51,337 nt of DNA from Bacteroidales bacterium (GTDB lineage Bacteria; Bacteroidota; Bacteroidia; Bacteroidales; UBA10428), in NCBI GenBank assembly GCA_016926235.1, contig JAFGOZ010000208.1:1-51337 (forward strand), written 5' to 3'. The notes under the pieces were generated by a model. The model saw only the letters and a program-made list of their open reading frames with translations. It had not been told where the DNA came from and made no database searches. Shown one piece after another: positions 9,599-19,204 of this stretch. Both the position numbers and the translations under genes were made by a program. Each line of letters begins with the position of its first letter. Within the stretch, counting starts at the first letter, position 1.

Positions 9599-10570
9599 TT
9601 AAAATTCTTGATAAACAGGTTCTTTTTTCAGTTCGGAAATTGTGGGTAAAAGTTGGAAGGACATCACTTCCTCTTTTTCAACAAATCCATTCACTTCTTT
9701 TTTTATTTCGTCTATGCTTTTAGCGTGGAGCATTGCAAAAAGATTGTAAGGCCAACCACCGAATGTTTTTCTTTCGTAACAGTGACTAACTATTTGCAAG
9801 CTCGCAAGTTTTTTTCCAGTTTCTGCCATTCTTTCTTCTGAAACTTCACATGCAAATAGAACGTTTGCGTTAAAACCAATTTCTTTGTAGTTAATCACAG
9901 CGGCTATTCGCCTGACAACTCCTTTATCTATTAATTGTTGTATAATTTTTAGAACATTATCATTTGAGAGCTTTTCGCTTGCCAAAAAGGAAAATGGTTT
10001 TTCTGTTACTTCAATTTCCTCTTGCAAGTTTGACAAAATATATTTTTCATTTTCACTCAGTGAAACTTTTGTGCTTTTAGGCTTTATTGTTTTATTATTA
10101 GAAATATGCTCATTGTCTGAAACGTTAAAATGTACACTCAACTTAAAAGTTCGTAAAACTGGCATGCTATGGAATTCAATAACGAAACGTTCTTGTAAAC
10201 CTGATAGTATCTGCTCGATCTTTTCTGTAGTTTGTGCCTGTAATGTGAACCATATATTATAGAAATTATCTCTGATATAATTATGCGAAACTCCCGAAAG
10301 TGCATTTACCGCTTCGGTAACATTATGAAGTTTGTCTTGAGGGACATGAGCAGCTACAAGAGTACTTGCTTTTCCAAGAGTACGATGATTAATAATTGCA
10401 CGAAATCGCCTGATTATACCTGAGTTTTTTAGTTGGCGAATATTATCAAGTACCTGTTCTGTGCTTACACCTAAATCGTTTGCGATTTTTGCAAAGGGTT
10501 TTTCACAAACATGAATCCCCTGCTGCAGCAAGGTACATAAGTGCTTTTGTAATTCTGTGAGATTTTGCAT
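9599..10570 (-). CDS. ahbAB: siroheme decarboxylase, fused AhbA-AhbB type (Lrp/AsnC-like fold)
   Basis: Removes the C12 and C18 acetate carboxyls of siroheme to give didecarboxysiroheme in the alternative heme pathway; the same fold serves heme d1 synthesis (NirDL). Two homologous halves are visible. Residues 1-150 have an HTH (FAKIANDLGVSTEQVLDNI), RRFRAIINH and VSHNYIRDNFYNIWFTL. Residues 175-323 repeat these as RRIAAVINY and SHCYERKTFGGWPYNLFAMLH. A Lys/Ser-rich linker joins them. The SHxYxR..WPYNLF signature marks siroheme decarboxylases rather than amino-acid-responsive Lrp regulators. Last gene of the hem operon, 45 nt after hemB. Separate AhbA and AhbB are more usual. Choice between heme and heme d1 rests on the neighbours, which lack other nir genes. 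Confidence 0.85.
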   Translation of the reverse strand: MQNLTELQKHLCTLLQQGIHVCEKPFAKIANDLGVSTEQVLDNIRQLKNSGIIRRFRAIINHRTLGKASTLVAAHVPQDKLHNVTEAVNALSGVSHNYIRDNFYNIWFTLQAQTTEKIEQILSGLQERFVIEFHSMPVLRTFKLSVHFNVSDNEHISNNKTIKPKSTKVSLSENEKYILSNLQEEIEVTEKPFSFLASEKLSNDNVLKIIQQLIDKGVVRRIAAVINYKEIGFNANVLFACEVSEERMAETGKKLASLQIVSHCYERKTFGGWPYNLFAMLHAKSIDEIKKEVNGFVEKEEVMSFQLLPTISELKKEPVYQEF

Positions 10571-10614
10571 ATCTAAAAACTGTCGTTGCGAGTCCCCTTG
10601 GGACGCGGCAATCT

Positions 10615-11589
10615 TTATTCATTAATAATTTTCGCGACTTCCTTTGCGAAGTATGTAATCAGGATATCCGCACCGGCACGTTTTATGGATGTAAGCATTT
10701 CCATCATAGCAGCTTGCCTGTCCAGTAATCCTGCATCAGCGGCGGCGTTAAGCATCATATACTCACCTGAAACATTATACGCGGCTATGGGACAATCAAA
10801 ACGTTGTCTCGCACGATAAATTATATCGAGATACGGCAAGGCAGGCTTGACCATTATAATATCTGTACCTTCTTCGATGTCCTGCTCAATTTCTACCATT
10901 GCCTGGTCAGAGTTGGCCGGGTCCATCTGGTACGCTTTCCTGTCACCGAAAGCCGGAGCAGATTCAGCCGCGTCTCTGAATGGACCATAAAAAGCTGAAG
11001 CATACTTAGCCGCATACGACATTATCGCAGTGTTCTCGAAGCCGTTCTCTTCAAGTGCTTCGCGAATATATTTTACTCGGCCGTCCATCATATCCGATGG
11101 CGCGACAATATCCGCCCCTGCCTGTAGATGCGAAAGAGCGACTTTCGCCAATAATTCACAAGTTGCATCGTTATCGACTTTACCGTTATTGATTACGCCG
11201 CAGTGACCATGATCAGTATATTCACACAGGCAAATATCTGTAATGACCAAAAGTTCCGGGACTGCATTTTTAATTTCTCTTACTGCCTGCTGAATCACAC
11301 CATTTTCGGCCCAGGCTTGAGAGCCTCTTGAGTCTTTTTGTTCAGGCAAGCCAAAAAGCAGCACAGCAGGGATACCCAGCGAATAAATTTGTTTTACTTC
11401 TTGAGCAATCGTATCAGGAGAAAAGTGATAACAGTCTGTAAGTGACTTAATCGGCTCTTTTATATTTTCCCCTTCTCTTACAAATAAGGGATAGACAAGA
11501 TTATCTATATTTATGCTCGTTTGTCGGACCAGCTTTCTCATTGCATCGCTGGTTCTCAATCTTCGCATTCTGTTTTTTGGAAAACTCAT
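10615..11589 (-). CDS. hemB: delta-aminolevulinic acid dehydratase (porphobilinogen synthase)
   Basis: Condenses two 5-aminolevulinates to porphobilinogen. The Cys-rich metal site DICLCEYTDHGHCG has the three cysteines of the zinc-dependent type. Schiff-base lysines sit in MSYAAKYASAFYGPF and IMVKPALPYLD. At 324 residues it has full length. ATG 11589 is preceded by GGGGAG; an upstream ATG at 11619 would overlap the cobA-hemD stop and adds non-conserved residues. It starts 14 nt after the upstream gene. Confidence 0.96.
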   Translation of the reverse strand: MSFPKNRMRRLRTSDAMRKLVRQTSINIDNLVYPLFVREGENIKEPIKSLTDCYHFSPDTIAQEVKQIYSLGIPAVLLFGLPEQKDSRGSQAWAENGVIQQAVREIKNAVPELLVITDICLCEYTDHGHCGVINNGKVDNDATCELLAKVALSHLQAGADIVAPSDMMDGRVKYIREALEENGFENTAIMSYAAKYASAFYGPFRDAAESAPAFGDRKAYQMDPANSDQAMVEIEQDIEEGTDIIMVKPALPYLDIIYRARQRFDCPIAAYNVSGEYMMLNAAADAGLLDRQAAMMEMLTSIKRAGADILITYFAKEVAKIINE

Positions 11590-11603
11590 TAGTAACTCCC
11601 CTG

Positions 11604-13124
11604 CTATTTCATCGAACATTCCTGTTCTATCGCATCAAGCAAACCTTTAAGCGTATGCTCGCTTGCGGTGACATTTACTTTTACGCCTTTTCGTTCCAGT
11701 TCCTTTGAAGTGACTGGTCCAACCGATGCAATTTTTATTTTGCTCGAATTTATAATTTCACTATTGATATTATCATAAAATCCCTGCACGGCAGAAGGAC
11801 TGGCGAAAGTAATCCAGTCTATTTCCCGGTTATGTAGTTTTTCTTCCAAGTACGCCGTTTCGTTCTTTTGCATCACCGCGGTATAAGTCGAAATATCTTC
11901 GACCTGGGCATCAGCTTGTTTCAATATTTCGACAAGTTCGTTCGAGGCAATTTCAGAACGCAGAAGCAGGACTTTCTTATCTTTTAAATTTGTAAAACCA
12001 ATAAGCTGCTTTCCAAACTGCTCGCTTGTAAAAACAGTCGGTACGAAATCAGCTTTAATCGCAAACTGATTCAAAGTCGCTTCCGTTTGCGGCCCGATAC
12101 AGGCTATTTGTGTAGATGAAAAAACTCTCGCGTCTTTTTTTAATTTTTCCATTGCATCGAAAAATACTTTTACGCCGTTCTGGCTGGTGAATATTATCCA
12201 GTCATAATCAGAAAGTTTCGTTAGAGTATGCAAAAATCCGGTTGTCTCTGTCAGAGGTTTTATATGAAAAGTCGCAAAAGGAATAGGATTGCCGCCGCGT
12301 TCGATTATTTTTTCTGCGAAATCAGCGTTGCCCGGCTCATCACGTGTCACTACAATATTTTTTCCGAATAAAGGTTGTTTCATAAACCAGTTATAATCGT
12401 TGTAATTCTTAGCTGCTTGCCCAATGATAATAAGTGCTGGTGGCTGGATTTTATTGCGTTCACATTCCGCCTGTATGTTTTCTATAGTACCTTCTGCAAT
12501 TCTCTGGGTTGATAAAGTAATTTCTGATACAACAGCCGCTGGAGTCTCTACGGGTAATCCATTTTCCATCAGTTTTCCGGTGATATTACTGAGATTTCCT
12601 ATTCCCATATAAAAAACGAGCGAACCGTTGAATTTCGCAAGTACGCCCCAGTCAATATTACTTTCTTTTTTGCCGTCTGCTTCGTGACCGGTGATAAATG
12701 TTACCTGCGAACTGTATTGCCTGTCAGTAAGCATTATTCCCGAATACGAGGAGAGTGCAACGCCGGCGGTGACACCAGGAACAATTTCATAACCTATTCC
12801 CGCCGCGTTAAGTGCTTCAAGCTCTTCGCTGATACGCCCGAATATACAGGGGTCGCCACCTTTTAGACGAACAACAACTTGACCACTGGAAGCTTTTTCG
12901 ACAAGAAGCCTGTTTATCTCCTGCTGCGTTGTCGAACCTTTTTCTATGCGTTTGGGAACGTGGATAATTTCCGCATCAGAACGCGCATATTTCAGCAAAG
13001 CCGGATTTGCGAGTTTATCATAGATAATGCAATCGGCTTTTTTGATAACTTCCGCACCAAGTACGGTTATCAAATCCGCCCGCCCCGGCCCGGCACCAAC
13101 AAGATATACAAAACCTTTATTCAT
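11604..13124 (-). CDS. cobA-hemD: fused uroporphyrinogen-III C-methyltransferase / uroporphyrinogen-III synthase
   Basis: Bifunctional protein. The N-terminal SUMT half (residues 1-245) has the SAM-binding YLVGAGPGRADLIT, VVRLKGGDPCIFGR and VPGVTAGVA motifs and methylates uroporphyrinogen III to precorrin-2. The C-terminal half (about 250-506) is a HemD domain (KNIVVTRDEPGN, FTSQNGVKVFF, FASPSAVQGF) that cyclises hydroxymethylbilane. The fusion is known in anaerobes and channels flux to siroheme. There is no precorrin-2 dehydrogenase/ferrochelatase domain here, so that step must be encoded elsewhere. It lies 15 nt after hemC with only a weak ribosome-binding site. Confidence 0.95.
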   Translation of the reverse strand: MNKGFVYLVGAGPGRADLITVLGAEVIKKADCIIYDKLANPALLKYARSDAEIIHVPKRIEKGSTTQQEINRLLVEKASSGQVVVRLKGGDPCIFGRISEELEALNAAGIGYEIVPGVTAGVALSSYSGIMLTDRQYSSQVTFITGHEADGKKESNIDWGVLAKFNGSLVFYMGIGNLSNITGKLMENGLPVETPAAVVSEITLSTQRIAEGTIENIQAECERNKIQPPALIIIGQAAKNYNDYNWFMKQPLFGKNIVVTRDEPGNADFAEKIIERGGNPIPFATFHIKPLTETTGFLHTLTKLSDYDWIIFTSQNGVKVFFDAMEKLKKDARVFSSTQIACIGPQTEATLNQFAIKADFVPTVFTSEQFGKQLIGFTNLKDKKVLLLRSEIASNELVEILKQADAQVEDISTYTAVMQKNETAYLEEKLHNREIDWITFASPSAVQGFYDNINSEIINSSKIKIASVGPVTSKELERKGVKVNVTASEHTLKGLLDAIEQECSMK

Positions 13125-13139
13125 AATGATATAATGATA

Positions 13140-14057
13140 CTACATTTCCTTCAAAATATCCATACCGCCTTCTTTAAGCAATTCATGTGCAAGATTTTCA
13201 GCGATTGATTCTGCTTCTGCTGTATTGCCTTCTTTTGTTTTGGCGATATAGTTTGTTCCGTCGAAATTGGAAATAAAAGCCTGTATCTTAATTTTGCTAT
13301 CGTTAATTTTTGCATAAGCGCCCACCGGGGCATGGCAGCCGCATTCCAGAATGGTTAGAATTTTTCGCTCCGCGGCTGTTTCTGTTGCGGCATTTTTATC
13401 GTTGATTAGCGATGCAATTGCATTGATTTCTTCGTCATCGATTCTTGTTTCGATAGCTAAAGCTCCCTGCGCAGGTGCGGGTATAAATTCATTCGGATCG
13501 AAAATAAATGAAATACATTCGCCAAGACCAAGTCTTTCCAAACCAGCACGAGCTAAAATAATCGCATCATATTCACCCTCTTCGAGCTTTTTTATTCTCG
13601 TCTTTACATTGCCGCGTATTGGAACAATCTCCAAATCTTCCCGCATGTGTTTTATCTGTGCGGCTCTTCTCATACTCGATGTTCCGATTCTTGCTCCCTT
13701 GGGTAATTGCTCAATCGAGGAAACTTCCAAATTAGAAACGAGGCAATCTTCCACATAGTTTCTATCGCACACCGCAGTAATTTTTAAACCTTTTTGCGTT
13801 TGAGTTGGTAAATCCTTGAAACTATGGACCGCAAAGTCGGCCTGTTCTGCTAAAAGAGCATCTTCGAGTTGCGAAGTGAAAAAACCCGTATCTTTCAAAG
13901 ACCATAAAGCGGTTCGCCTATCGCTATCCCCAGAAGTAGTTATCGTTTTTATTTCGATATTTAGTTCCGGCCGGACTTTTTTTAGCATATCAATAACGCT
14001 TTGAGTCTGCATGACAGCTAATTCTCCTGCACGGGTTGCAACTATTAAATGTTCCAT
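13140..14057 (-). CDS. hemC: hydroxymethylbilane synthase (porphobilinogen deaminase)
   Basis: Polymerises four porphobilinogens to hydroxymethylbilane. Shows ATRAGELAVMQTQ, the active-site Asp loop HSFKDLPT, GTSSMRRAAQ, IRGNVKTRIKKL and PAPAQGALAIE. The dipyrromethane cofactor is carried by the Cys of LECGCHAPVGAYA. At 305 residues it is full length. It is the first gene of the hemC/cobA-hemD/hemB/ahbAB operon; GGAAG stands upstream of ATG 14057. No hemA or hemL is in the window. Confidence 0.96.
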   Translation of the reverse strand: MEHLIVATRAGELAVMQTQSVIDMLKKVRPELNIEIKTITTSGDSDRRTALWSLKDTGFFTSQLEDALLAEQADFAVHSFKDLPTQTQKGLKITAVCDRNYVEDCLVSNLEVSSIEQLPKGARIGTSSMRRAAQIKHMREDLEIVPIRGNVKTRIKKLEEGEYDAIILARAGLERLGLGECISFIFDPNEFIPAPAQGALAIETRIDDEEINAIASLINDKNAATETAAERKILTILECGCHAPVGAYAKINDSKIKIQAFISNFDGTNYIAKTKEGNTAEAESIAENLAHELLKEGGMDILKEM

Positions 14058-14300
14058 TATTATAATTCTTCCAAAATATATTTATTGAGAATTTATGATA
14101 CATTTTATGAAAAGTGATAATAAAATCCTAATTTTTTCTACTTAACCTATACTAATTAATTGATTAAACTTCCTATGTCAAATCCCTTTCTGTTGTAAGT
14201 TCATTTTTTTGATCCTTTCACAATCGAATTTTAACATATTTTTTATGCAGAACGATAAAACAGCCGAGAATGAGACAATACTATAAATCAATTATGAATT

Positions 14301-14396
14301 TCAATCGCAACGTGTATTGCATATCGCTTCAATAAAGAACTCTACGAAGCTATTGAATATCTCAAAGCTCAAGTTAAGGTGTTAATTAAGCAATAA
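14301..14396 (+). pseudogene. possible transposase/integrase remnant
   Basis: A short open stretch ending at TAA 14394-14396 reads FNKELYEAIEYLKAQVKVL, a charged helix that resembles the leader region in front of DDE integrase cores of planctomycete insertion sequences. No start codon, no catalytic core and no flanking inverted repeats are present, so if real it is a fossil. The rest of the gap 14058-14573 shows no gene on either strand apart from the terminator at 14432-14465. Confidence 0.3.
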
Positions 14397-14431
14397 TCAA
14401 AAAATCAAAATAGCAAAATTTGCCAAAAAAC

Positions 14432-14465
14432 AAAAAAAAAGGAGAATCAATATTATTGATTCCCC
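14432..14465 (-). terminator. intrinsic terminator at the end of the polysaccharide locus
   Basis: Read on the minus strand, GGGGAATCAATA...TATTGATTCTCC folds back over 14465-14441 and is followed by an uninterrupted T-run (14440-14432). It lies about 110 nt downstream of the nadE-like stop and is the expected end of the long minus-strand transcript. Confidence 0.75.
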
Positions 14466-14573
14466 TTGTTACGCACCGTTTATTACAGGCGGTTATGGTA
14501 GAACTTCGTGAAAAGGACCACACCACCAAACGATGACACTTTTTATACTTTTGTTTATAAGTAAACTGTAAGA

Positions 14574-15578
14574 TTATAGATTTTTAACTGGAATTTCCTT
14601 TACTTTATCAATTAAAAGAGACTGTATATGCAAATGTCGTGTAGCCTCTCTTTTGGCATCAATATCGCGAAATATGCACTCAACCTGCCTGGTTGTCATT
14701 TCTGTCACTGCAGCAACTTTTTCAGGAATCATTTTATTGTTTTTTCCATATAGACAAAGGTCCAGTTTGTCATATGGAATAGAAAAAAAGAATTCTTCCT
14801 GGCTTTGCTGCATAGGATAAGTATCTGTTGTTGGCATACGCTTTCGAATCTGCTCGGGAATTCCGAGAAATTCCGCCAACTGATAAACCTGTGTTTTATA
14901 AAGGTGTGCTATCGGCTTTATATCTGCGGCACCATCGCCAAGTTTCACAAAAAATCCCTGATCATACTCTTGCCGATTTGGAGTTCCTGCAACTATATAA
15001 TTCAAACGGTCGGCATGATAATATTCGAGCATTTTTCGAACTCGCTGCTTAAAATTAGTTGCAGCTAAAATTTCGAGATAAACAGTTGGGGTCAATCGTA
15101 CCTTTTTTTGACTCCCATCAGGCGACTGAATAACTAATGAAAAAATTCGAAATCTGTCACCATTCAAAACACTTGGCAAAGTGATCTTACATTTATAACC
15201 TGTATCATATTCAGGTATAATTTGTTTAATAGCCTCGTCACGTCGTCGATAACATCCGAGAGATTCTAAAATTTGAGTGATATCTTCGCAAACCGTATTT
15301 ATACCCAATTTATTACTTATGAGGCGGCTAAGCTTCATTGTTTCGGGAGCAGACTCCTTTTCCGGCATTAGCAAACCTAAAACATGTTCCTTGCCCAAAG
15401 CTCTTACACATAAAGCACCTACAATACTACTGTCGATACCCCCTGATAAAGCTACAACTATGCCACGTTTGTTAAATTTCTTTAAAACTACTTCCTTTAG
15501 TTTTCGAGTAATTTTTTCAGTTTCCTTAGCACAATTTAATTTAAGCATTTCAGCAGAAAACGCTACATCATTTTTCAT
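14574..15578 (-). CDS. NadE-like ammonia-dependent NAD synthetase paralog (PP-loop amide ligase)
   Basis: Member of the NAD synthetase/PP-loop ATP-pyrophosphatase family, 334 residues, longer than ordinary ammonia-dependent NadE (about 275). The PP-loop VALSGGIDSS is near residue 43. VAGTPNRQEYDQGFFVKLGDGAADIKP matches the NadE substrate loop, and AHLYKTQVYQLAEFLGIP follows. An insertion of about 60 residues (about 100-165) lies between the PP-loop domain and this loop. The start is 2 nt from the stop of the AMP ligase gene, so they are translationally coupled. Sitting beside AsnB, an adenylating ligase and an ACP in a glycan locus, it may form an amide on a sugar or acyl group instead of NAD. 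That is inference; true NAD synthesis cannot be excluded. Confidence 0.7.
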   Translation of the reverse strand: MKNDVAFSAEMLKLNCAKETEKITRKLKEVVLKKFNKRGIVVALSGGIDSSIVGALCVRALGKEHVLGLLMPEKESAPETMKLSRLISNKLGINTVCEDITQILESLGCYRRRDEAIKQIIPEYDTGYKCKITLPSVLNGDRFRIFSLVIQSPDGSQKKVRLTPTVYLEILAATNFKQRVRKMLEYYHADRLNYIVAGTPNRQEYDQGFFVKLGDGAADIKPIAHLYKTQVYQLAEFLGIPEQIRKRMPTTDTYPMQQSQEEFFFSIPYDKLDLCLYGKNNKMIPEKVAAVTEMTTRQVECIFRDIDAKREATRHLHIQSLLIDKVKEIPVKNL

Positions 15579-15580
15579 AT

Positions 15581-17179
15581 TTATTTAGTCTCCATTTTTT
15601 GTAATTGTTTTTTATCAATTTTTCCATTAGCTGTAATAGGTAGTTTATCGATGAATTCAATATATTTTGGAATCATACAAGTTTCCATATTGGCTTTGCA
15701 GTATTTTATTAATTCTTTTTTCTCAAGTTTACGTGACGGCAGAGCAATGACATAAGCTTTGATGGCTTTACCAAGTATTTCATCTGGAACATCGATTACA
15801 GCCGCTTCTGTAACTCCATCATAAGTACATAAAATATTTTCCACTTCCTTAGGACTGATACGTTCACCTTTACTTTTAATTATTTCATCTTTTCTGCCGA
15901 CAAAATAAAGAAAGCCGGAGTCATCCCTACTGAAATAATCTCCTGAATATAGTTTTATATTTTCTGGATAATCTCCATTTCTAAATGTTTTAGAAGTTAA
16001 ATAGTGGTCTTTCCAGTACCCCTGCATTACATTTGAACCTCGAATGACCATTTCTCCAGTCTGACCAGGTTGAACTTCGTTGCCATCTTCATCTACAACG
16101 AAAACTTCGCAGTTTGGCATAGCTTTGCCTACTGAAGAAGGCCGTATATTCAATTCTTCCGGTGGCAAATAACAAACCCGTTTGCACTCGGTTAGTCCAA
16201 ACATTGACAGGAATCTGACATTAGGCATAATACTTTGAAGTTTGCGAATATGCTCGACAGGCAGTGCGGCTCCAGTATTCGTCATATATCTAATTGTGCT
16301 TAAGTCATAACTTTTCAGGTCATTCATCTTTAACAACATAGCTGCAATAGTTGGAACGATTGGAAAACCGGTAACTTTTTCCTTAGCAATTTTATTCAAA
16401 ATATTATGGAGGAATACAAAAGAACTTTCTAAAATTACTGTCCCGCCAAACATAAAAGCCATAATAACCTGATATAGGCCGTAGTCAAATGAAAGCGGCA
16501 GAACATTCAGAATAACATCTTCCTCTATATTTTCTATATACTGGATAATACTTTTAGCTGCCGAAATCATATTATGGTGTGTGGACATAACTCCTTTCGG
16601 CTCACCTGTTGAGCCGGAAGTGTAGATAAGAGCAGCTAAATCCACATCTATACATTGCGACGAACAATTATTACTTTTAAAATCTTTTGTCTCACAACTT
16701 AAATCCGAAAAAATGTTTTCCCAACTTGCAGAATATGGTTTTAATCTTTCTGGAATTTGGTCACTATTTCCAACCCAGATTGTTTTCATTTTCCGTTCAA
16801 GACCTTCTAATGCACTGGTAACTACTTTAGCTTTACTTGTATGAGTAATTAGAGCACAAGCATCAGAATTCTGTAATATATATCTCAGTTTTGTTTCCTT
16901 CAGTGATCCGGCCAAAATTATAAAAACAGCTCCGGCTTTTAAAATTCCGTACATAGAAATCACTGTTTCCGATGAGTTTTCCAACAATACCGCAACCTTA
17001 TCATGACGACAAATCTGAATATTACTTAAATATTCTGCCAAGTGGTCGGTATGTTGATTAAGAGTTTTATATGTCCATTGCTCATTATCACAAATTAGCG
17101 CATTCTTATCAGGAAAACGTGCGGCTGAACGTCTTAACCATTCATGTACTAACACAGGTTCGAATTCAACTTTTTTCAT
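15581..17179 (-). CDS. AMP-forming acyl/amino-acid-activating ligase (ANL superfamily)
   Basis: Adenylate-forming enzyme, 532 residues, full length for the family. P-loop LIYTSGSTGEPKGV (about residue 190), FGLTECKR (A5 motif), GDYFSRDDSGFLYFVGRKDEIIKSKGERISP (A7/A8) and the catalytic Lys of ITANGKIDKKQ at the C-terminus. No condensation or thiolation domain is attached. A free acyl carrier protein at 20353-20610 in the same locus is the probable acceptor. The carboxylate activated (fatty acid, hydroxy acid or amino acid) cannot be told. It resembles the acyl ligases of exosortase-associated polysaccharide loci, but no exosortase is in this window. Confidence 0.82.
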   Translation of the reverse strand: MKKVEFEPVLVHEWLRRSAARFPDKNALICDNEQWTYKTLNQHTDHLAEYLSNIQICRHDKVAVLLENSSETVISMYGILKAGAVFIILAGSLKETKLRYILQNSDACALITHTSKAKVVTSALEGLERKMKTIWVGNSDQIPERLKPYSASWENIFSDLSCETKDFKSNNCSSQCIDVDLAALIYTSGSTGEPKGVMSTHHNMISAAKSIIQYIENIEEDVILNVLPLSFDYGLYQVIMAFMFGGTVILESSFVFLHNILNKIAKEKVTGFPIVPTIAAMLLKMNDLKSYDLSTIRYMTNTGAALPVEHIRKLQSIMPNVRFLSMFGLTECKRVCYLPPEELNIRPSSVGKAMPNCEVFVVDEDGNEVQPGQTGEMVIRGSNVMQGYWKDHYLTSKTFRNGDYPENIKLYSGDYFSRDDSGFLYFVGRKDEIIKSKGERISPKEVENILCTYDGVTEAAVIDVPDEILGKAIKAYVIALPSRKLEKKELIKYCKANMETCMIPKYIEFIDKLPITANGKIDKKQLQKMETK

Positions 17180-17203
17180 TATTTAATAGAACCTTTCTTT
17201 TGT

Positions 17204-19204
17204 TTATCGACTGGCATGTTGCAAAGATTTTTTCCTTTTGTCTATCAGAACAAGATTTTTTAATTTAAAATAATCAGGCTTGATTGAGAAGTTTTCCACA
17301 AATTTTTGATAAATCAATTGTGTAGATAAAATGCCTACAAGAGCCATATTATCAACTTCGTTTGAATTACCTATTGCCCTCAACTTGTGTAGAAGTTTTA
17401 ATACTTTATTACTATCAAACAATCCGCTTGCTTTTAATGAACTTTCTGAAAGCGTTTCTCTTGTAAAATCAACCTTTTTATTATTGAGCAGGCTTTGTTT
17501 TATCGGGGCTCGATAAGGGTGTTTTGGACGATGAGCAATTTCCAAAGGCAAAATATTCTCAAAAGTCTTTTTAAGAATATGCTTTTCGTTTATGCCCAGG
17601 ATTTTCCATTTAGCCGGTACACGAGCCATGAGCTCGATAACTCTCGGATCAAGATAAGGAAGCCTGATTTCAACTGAATGCGCCATTGCTACTCTATCTC
17701 CCTGTGAAGAAAGGAGATAATTACTGAGAAAAATAGTCATCTCCAAATATTGAGCTTTAGCAAGCGAATCCCACTTTTCATAATCAGGAGGTAGATTTTC
17801 CCTGACCTGAAGGCATGGATCATAATTTCCAATAGCATGTCGAAGTTCCTGTGAAAAAAAAGTCTTAATCCTGCTTGTATTATTCCATCTGATTAAATGT
17901 GAAAAAACAGGATCATCAACCTGATCAAGACCCCTGGTAAAAAATGACTGTAATGAATTCCTGAATCTGGAATTATCAAATATGTATGGATACAATTTAC
18001 TGAATAAACCGGATCGCTTTTGAGAATCAGGATATCGGGCACAGAATCTTCGAATTTTTGACTCTTTGAATATCCCATAACCCCCGAATACTTCATCCGC
18101 TCCCTCACCTGTCAGCACAACCTTTAATCCATTCTGATTTACTAACTCTGATAATAAAAATAATGGAACCGGTGCTGTTCTTAAAATCGGTTTTTCGCAA
18201 TGCCACAAACAATCCAATAAAGATTCACCAATTTTGTCGTTAGTCACATTAATCTCCGAATGATTCGTTTTAAGCCAGTCAACCATTTGATTTTGAAAGT
18301 AACCTTCATCAAAGTTTTGTTGTTCAAAACGTATTCCAAAAGTTTTAACTTCACGTTTGAAATTATTGACAACTAAACTTGTCACAGCTGAAGAATCAAG
18401 TCCGCCACTTAGATAACATCCAACGGGAACATCGGATCGCAGGCGAATGCGCACTGCATCAAGCATAAGTTCCCTGATTTGCTCACAGATTTTCCCTGGC
18501 CTTGTATCAAATTGCTCCGAACGAGGATAAAAAGGGATATCCCAATATTTTTTAAGATTTATTTTACCTCTTAATACTTTCATATAATAACCCGGAGGTA
18601 ATTCATAAATATTTTTGAAGACCGTCCTGGGACTTAGAGTTGTCCAGAAGGTAAATATCTGGTCCAAAGCAATTGGATCAATTTCACGGCTAACCTGTTT
18701 GTTTACAAATATTGCCTTAATCTCTGAAGCAAATATCAAGGTGTTATCTGAAATTGTGTAATATAAAGGCCTGATTCCAATCCTATCACGAGCTATAAAT
18801 AATTCTTCATTTTTAGTATCCCATATAGCAAAAGCATATTGACCATTTAATTGGTTTAAACAATCCTCTCCATATTCTTCATATAGATGGAGTAATACCT
18901 CTGTATCTGATTCTGTATAAAACTGATGACCTTTTTGTATAAGCTGATTACGAAGCTGAGGATAATTGAATATCTCTCCATTATATACAATCCAAAGGCT
19001 TTTATCTTCATTATGGACAGGCTGTTCACCGGAAACCAGGTCTATGATACTTAACCTCGCATTAGCAAGCCCGACATTATCATCAAGATATATACCATGT
19101 TGATCAGGGCCTCTATGCTTAATCATTCCTATCATGCGCAGGAGTATATCTTTTGATATCGTACTCCTGTTGCTTAAATTACATATACCTGCAATACCAC
19201 ACAT
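17204..19204 (-). CDS. asnB: asparagine synthetase-like glutamine amidotransferase
   Basis: Two-domain class II amidotransferase, 666 residues. Cys2 of MCGIAGICN is the glutaminase nucleophile, and HRGPDQHG, NARLSIIDL and YNGEIFNY complete that domain. The synthetase domain has the PP-loop CYLSGGLDSSAVTS, GEGADEVFGGY and PYLDPRV. AsnB paralogs in glycan loci often amidate sugars or lipid-linked acids rather than aspartate. It is 24 nt upstream of the AMP ligase gene. Its substrate is unknown; context suggests a product of the ACP/ligase pair or a uronic acid. Confidence 0.85.
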   Translation of the reverse strand: MCGIAGICNLSNRSTISKDILLRMIGMIKHRGPDQHGIYLDDNVGLANARLSIIDLVSGEQPVHNEDKSLWIVYNGEIFNYPQLRNQLIQKGHQFYTESDTEVLLHLYEEYGEDCLNQLNGQYAFAIWDTKNEELFIARDRIGIRPLYYTISDNTLIFASEIKAIFVNKQVSREIDPIALDQIFTFWTTLSPRTVFKNIYELPPGYYMKVLRGKINLKKYWDIPFYPRSEQFDTRPGKICEQIRELMLDAVRIRLRSDVPVGCYLSGGLDSSAVTSLVVNNFKREVKTFGIRFEQQNFDEGYFQNQMVDWLKTNHSEINVTNDKIGESLLDCLWHCEKPILRTAPVPLFLLSELVNQNGLKVVLTGEGADEVFGGYGIFKESKIRRFCARYPDSQKRSGLFSKLYPYIFDNSRFRNSLQSFFTRGLDQVDDPVFSHLIRWNNTSRIKTFFSQELRHAIGNYDPCLQVRENLPPDYEKWDSLAKAQYLEMTIFLSNYLLSSQGDRVAMAHSVEIRLPYLDPRVIELMARVPAKWKILGINEKHILKKTFENILPLEIAHRPKHPYRAPIKQSLLNNKKVDFTRETLSESSLKASGLFDSNKVLKLLHKLRAIGNSNEVDNMALVGILSTQLIYQKFVENFSIKPDYFKLKNLVLIDKRKKSLQHASR

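Noticed and set aside
9599..10570. Lrp/AsnC-family transcription regulator
   Set aside because: The fold is Lrp-like, but the SHxYxR..WPYNLF signature, the doubled domain and the heme operon context fit siroheme decarboxylase.
14441..14465. Palindrome as an insertion-sequence terminal repeat
   Set aside because: It is followed by a T-run on the minus strand and has no distant partner, so a terminator explains it better.
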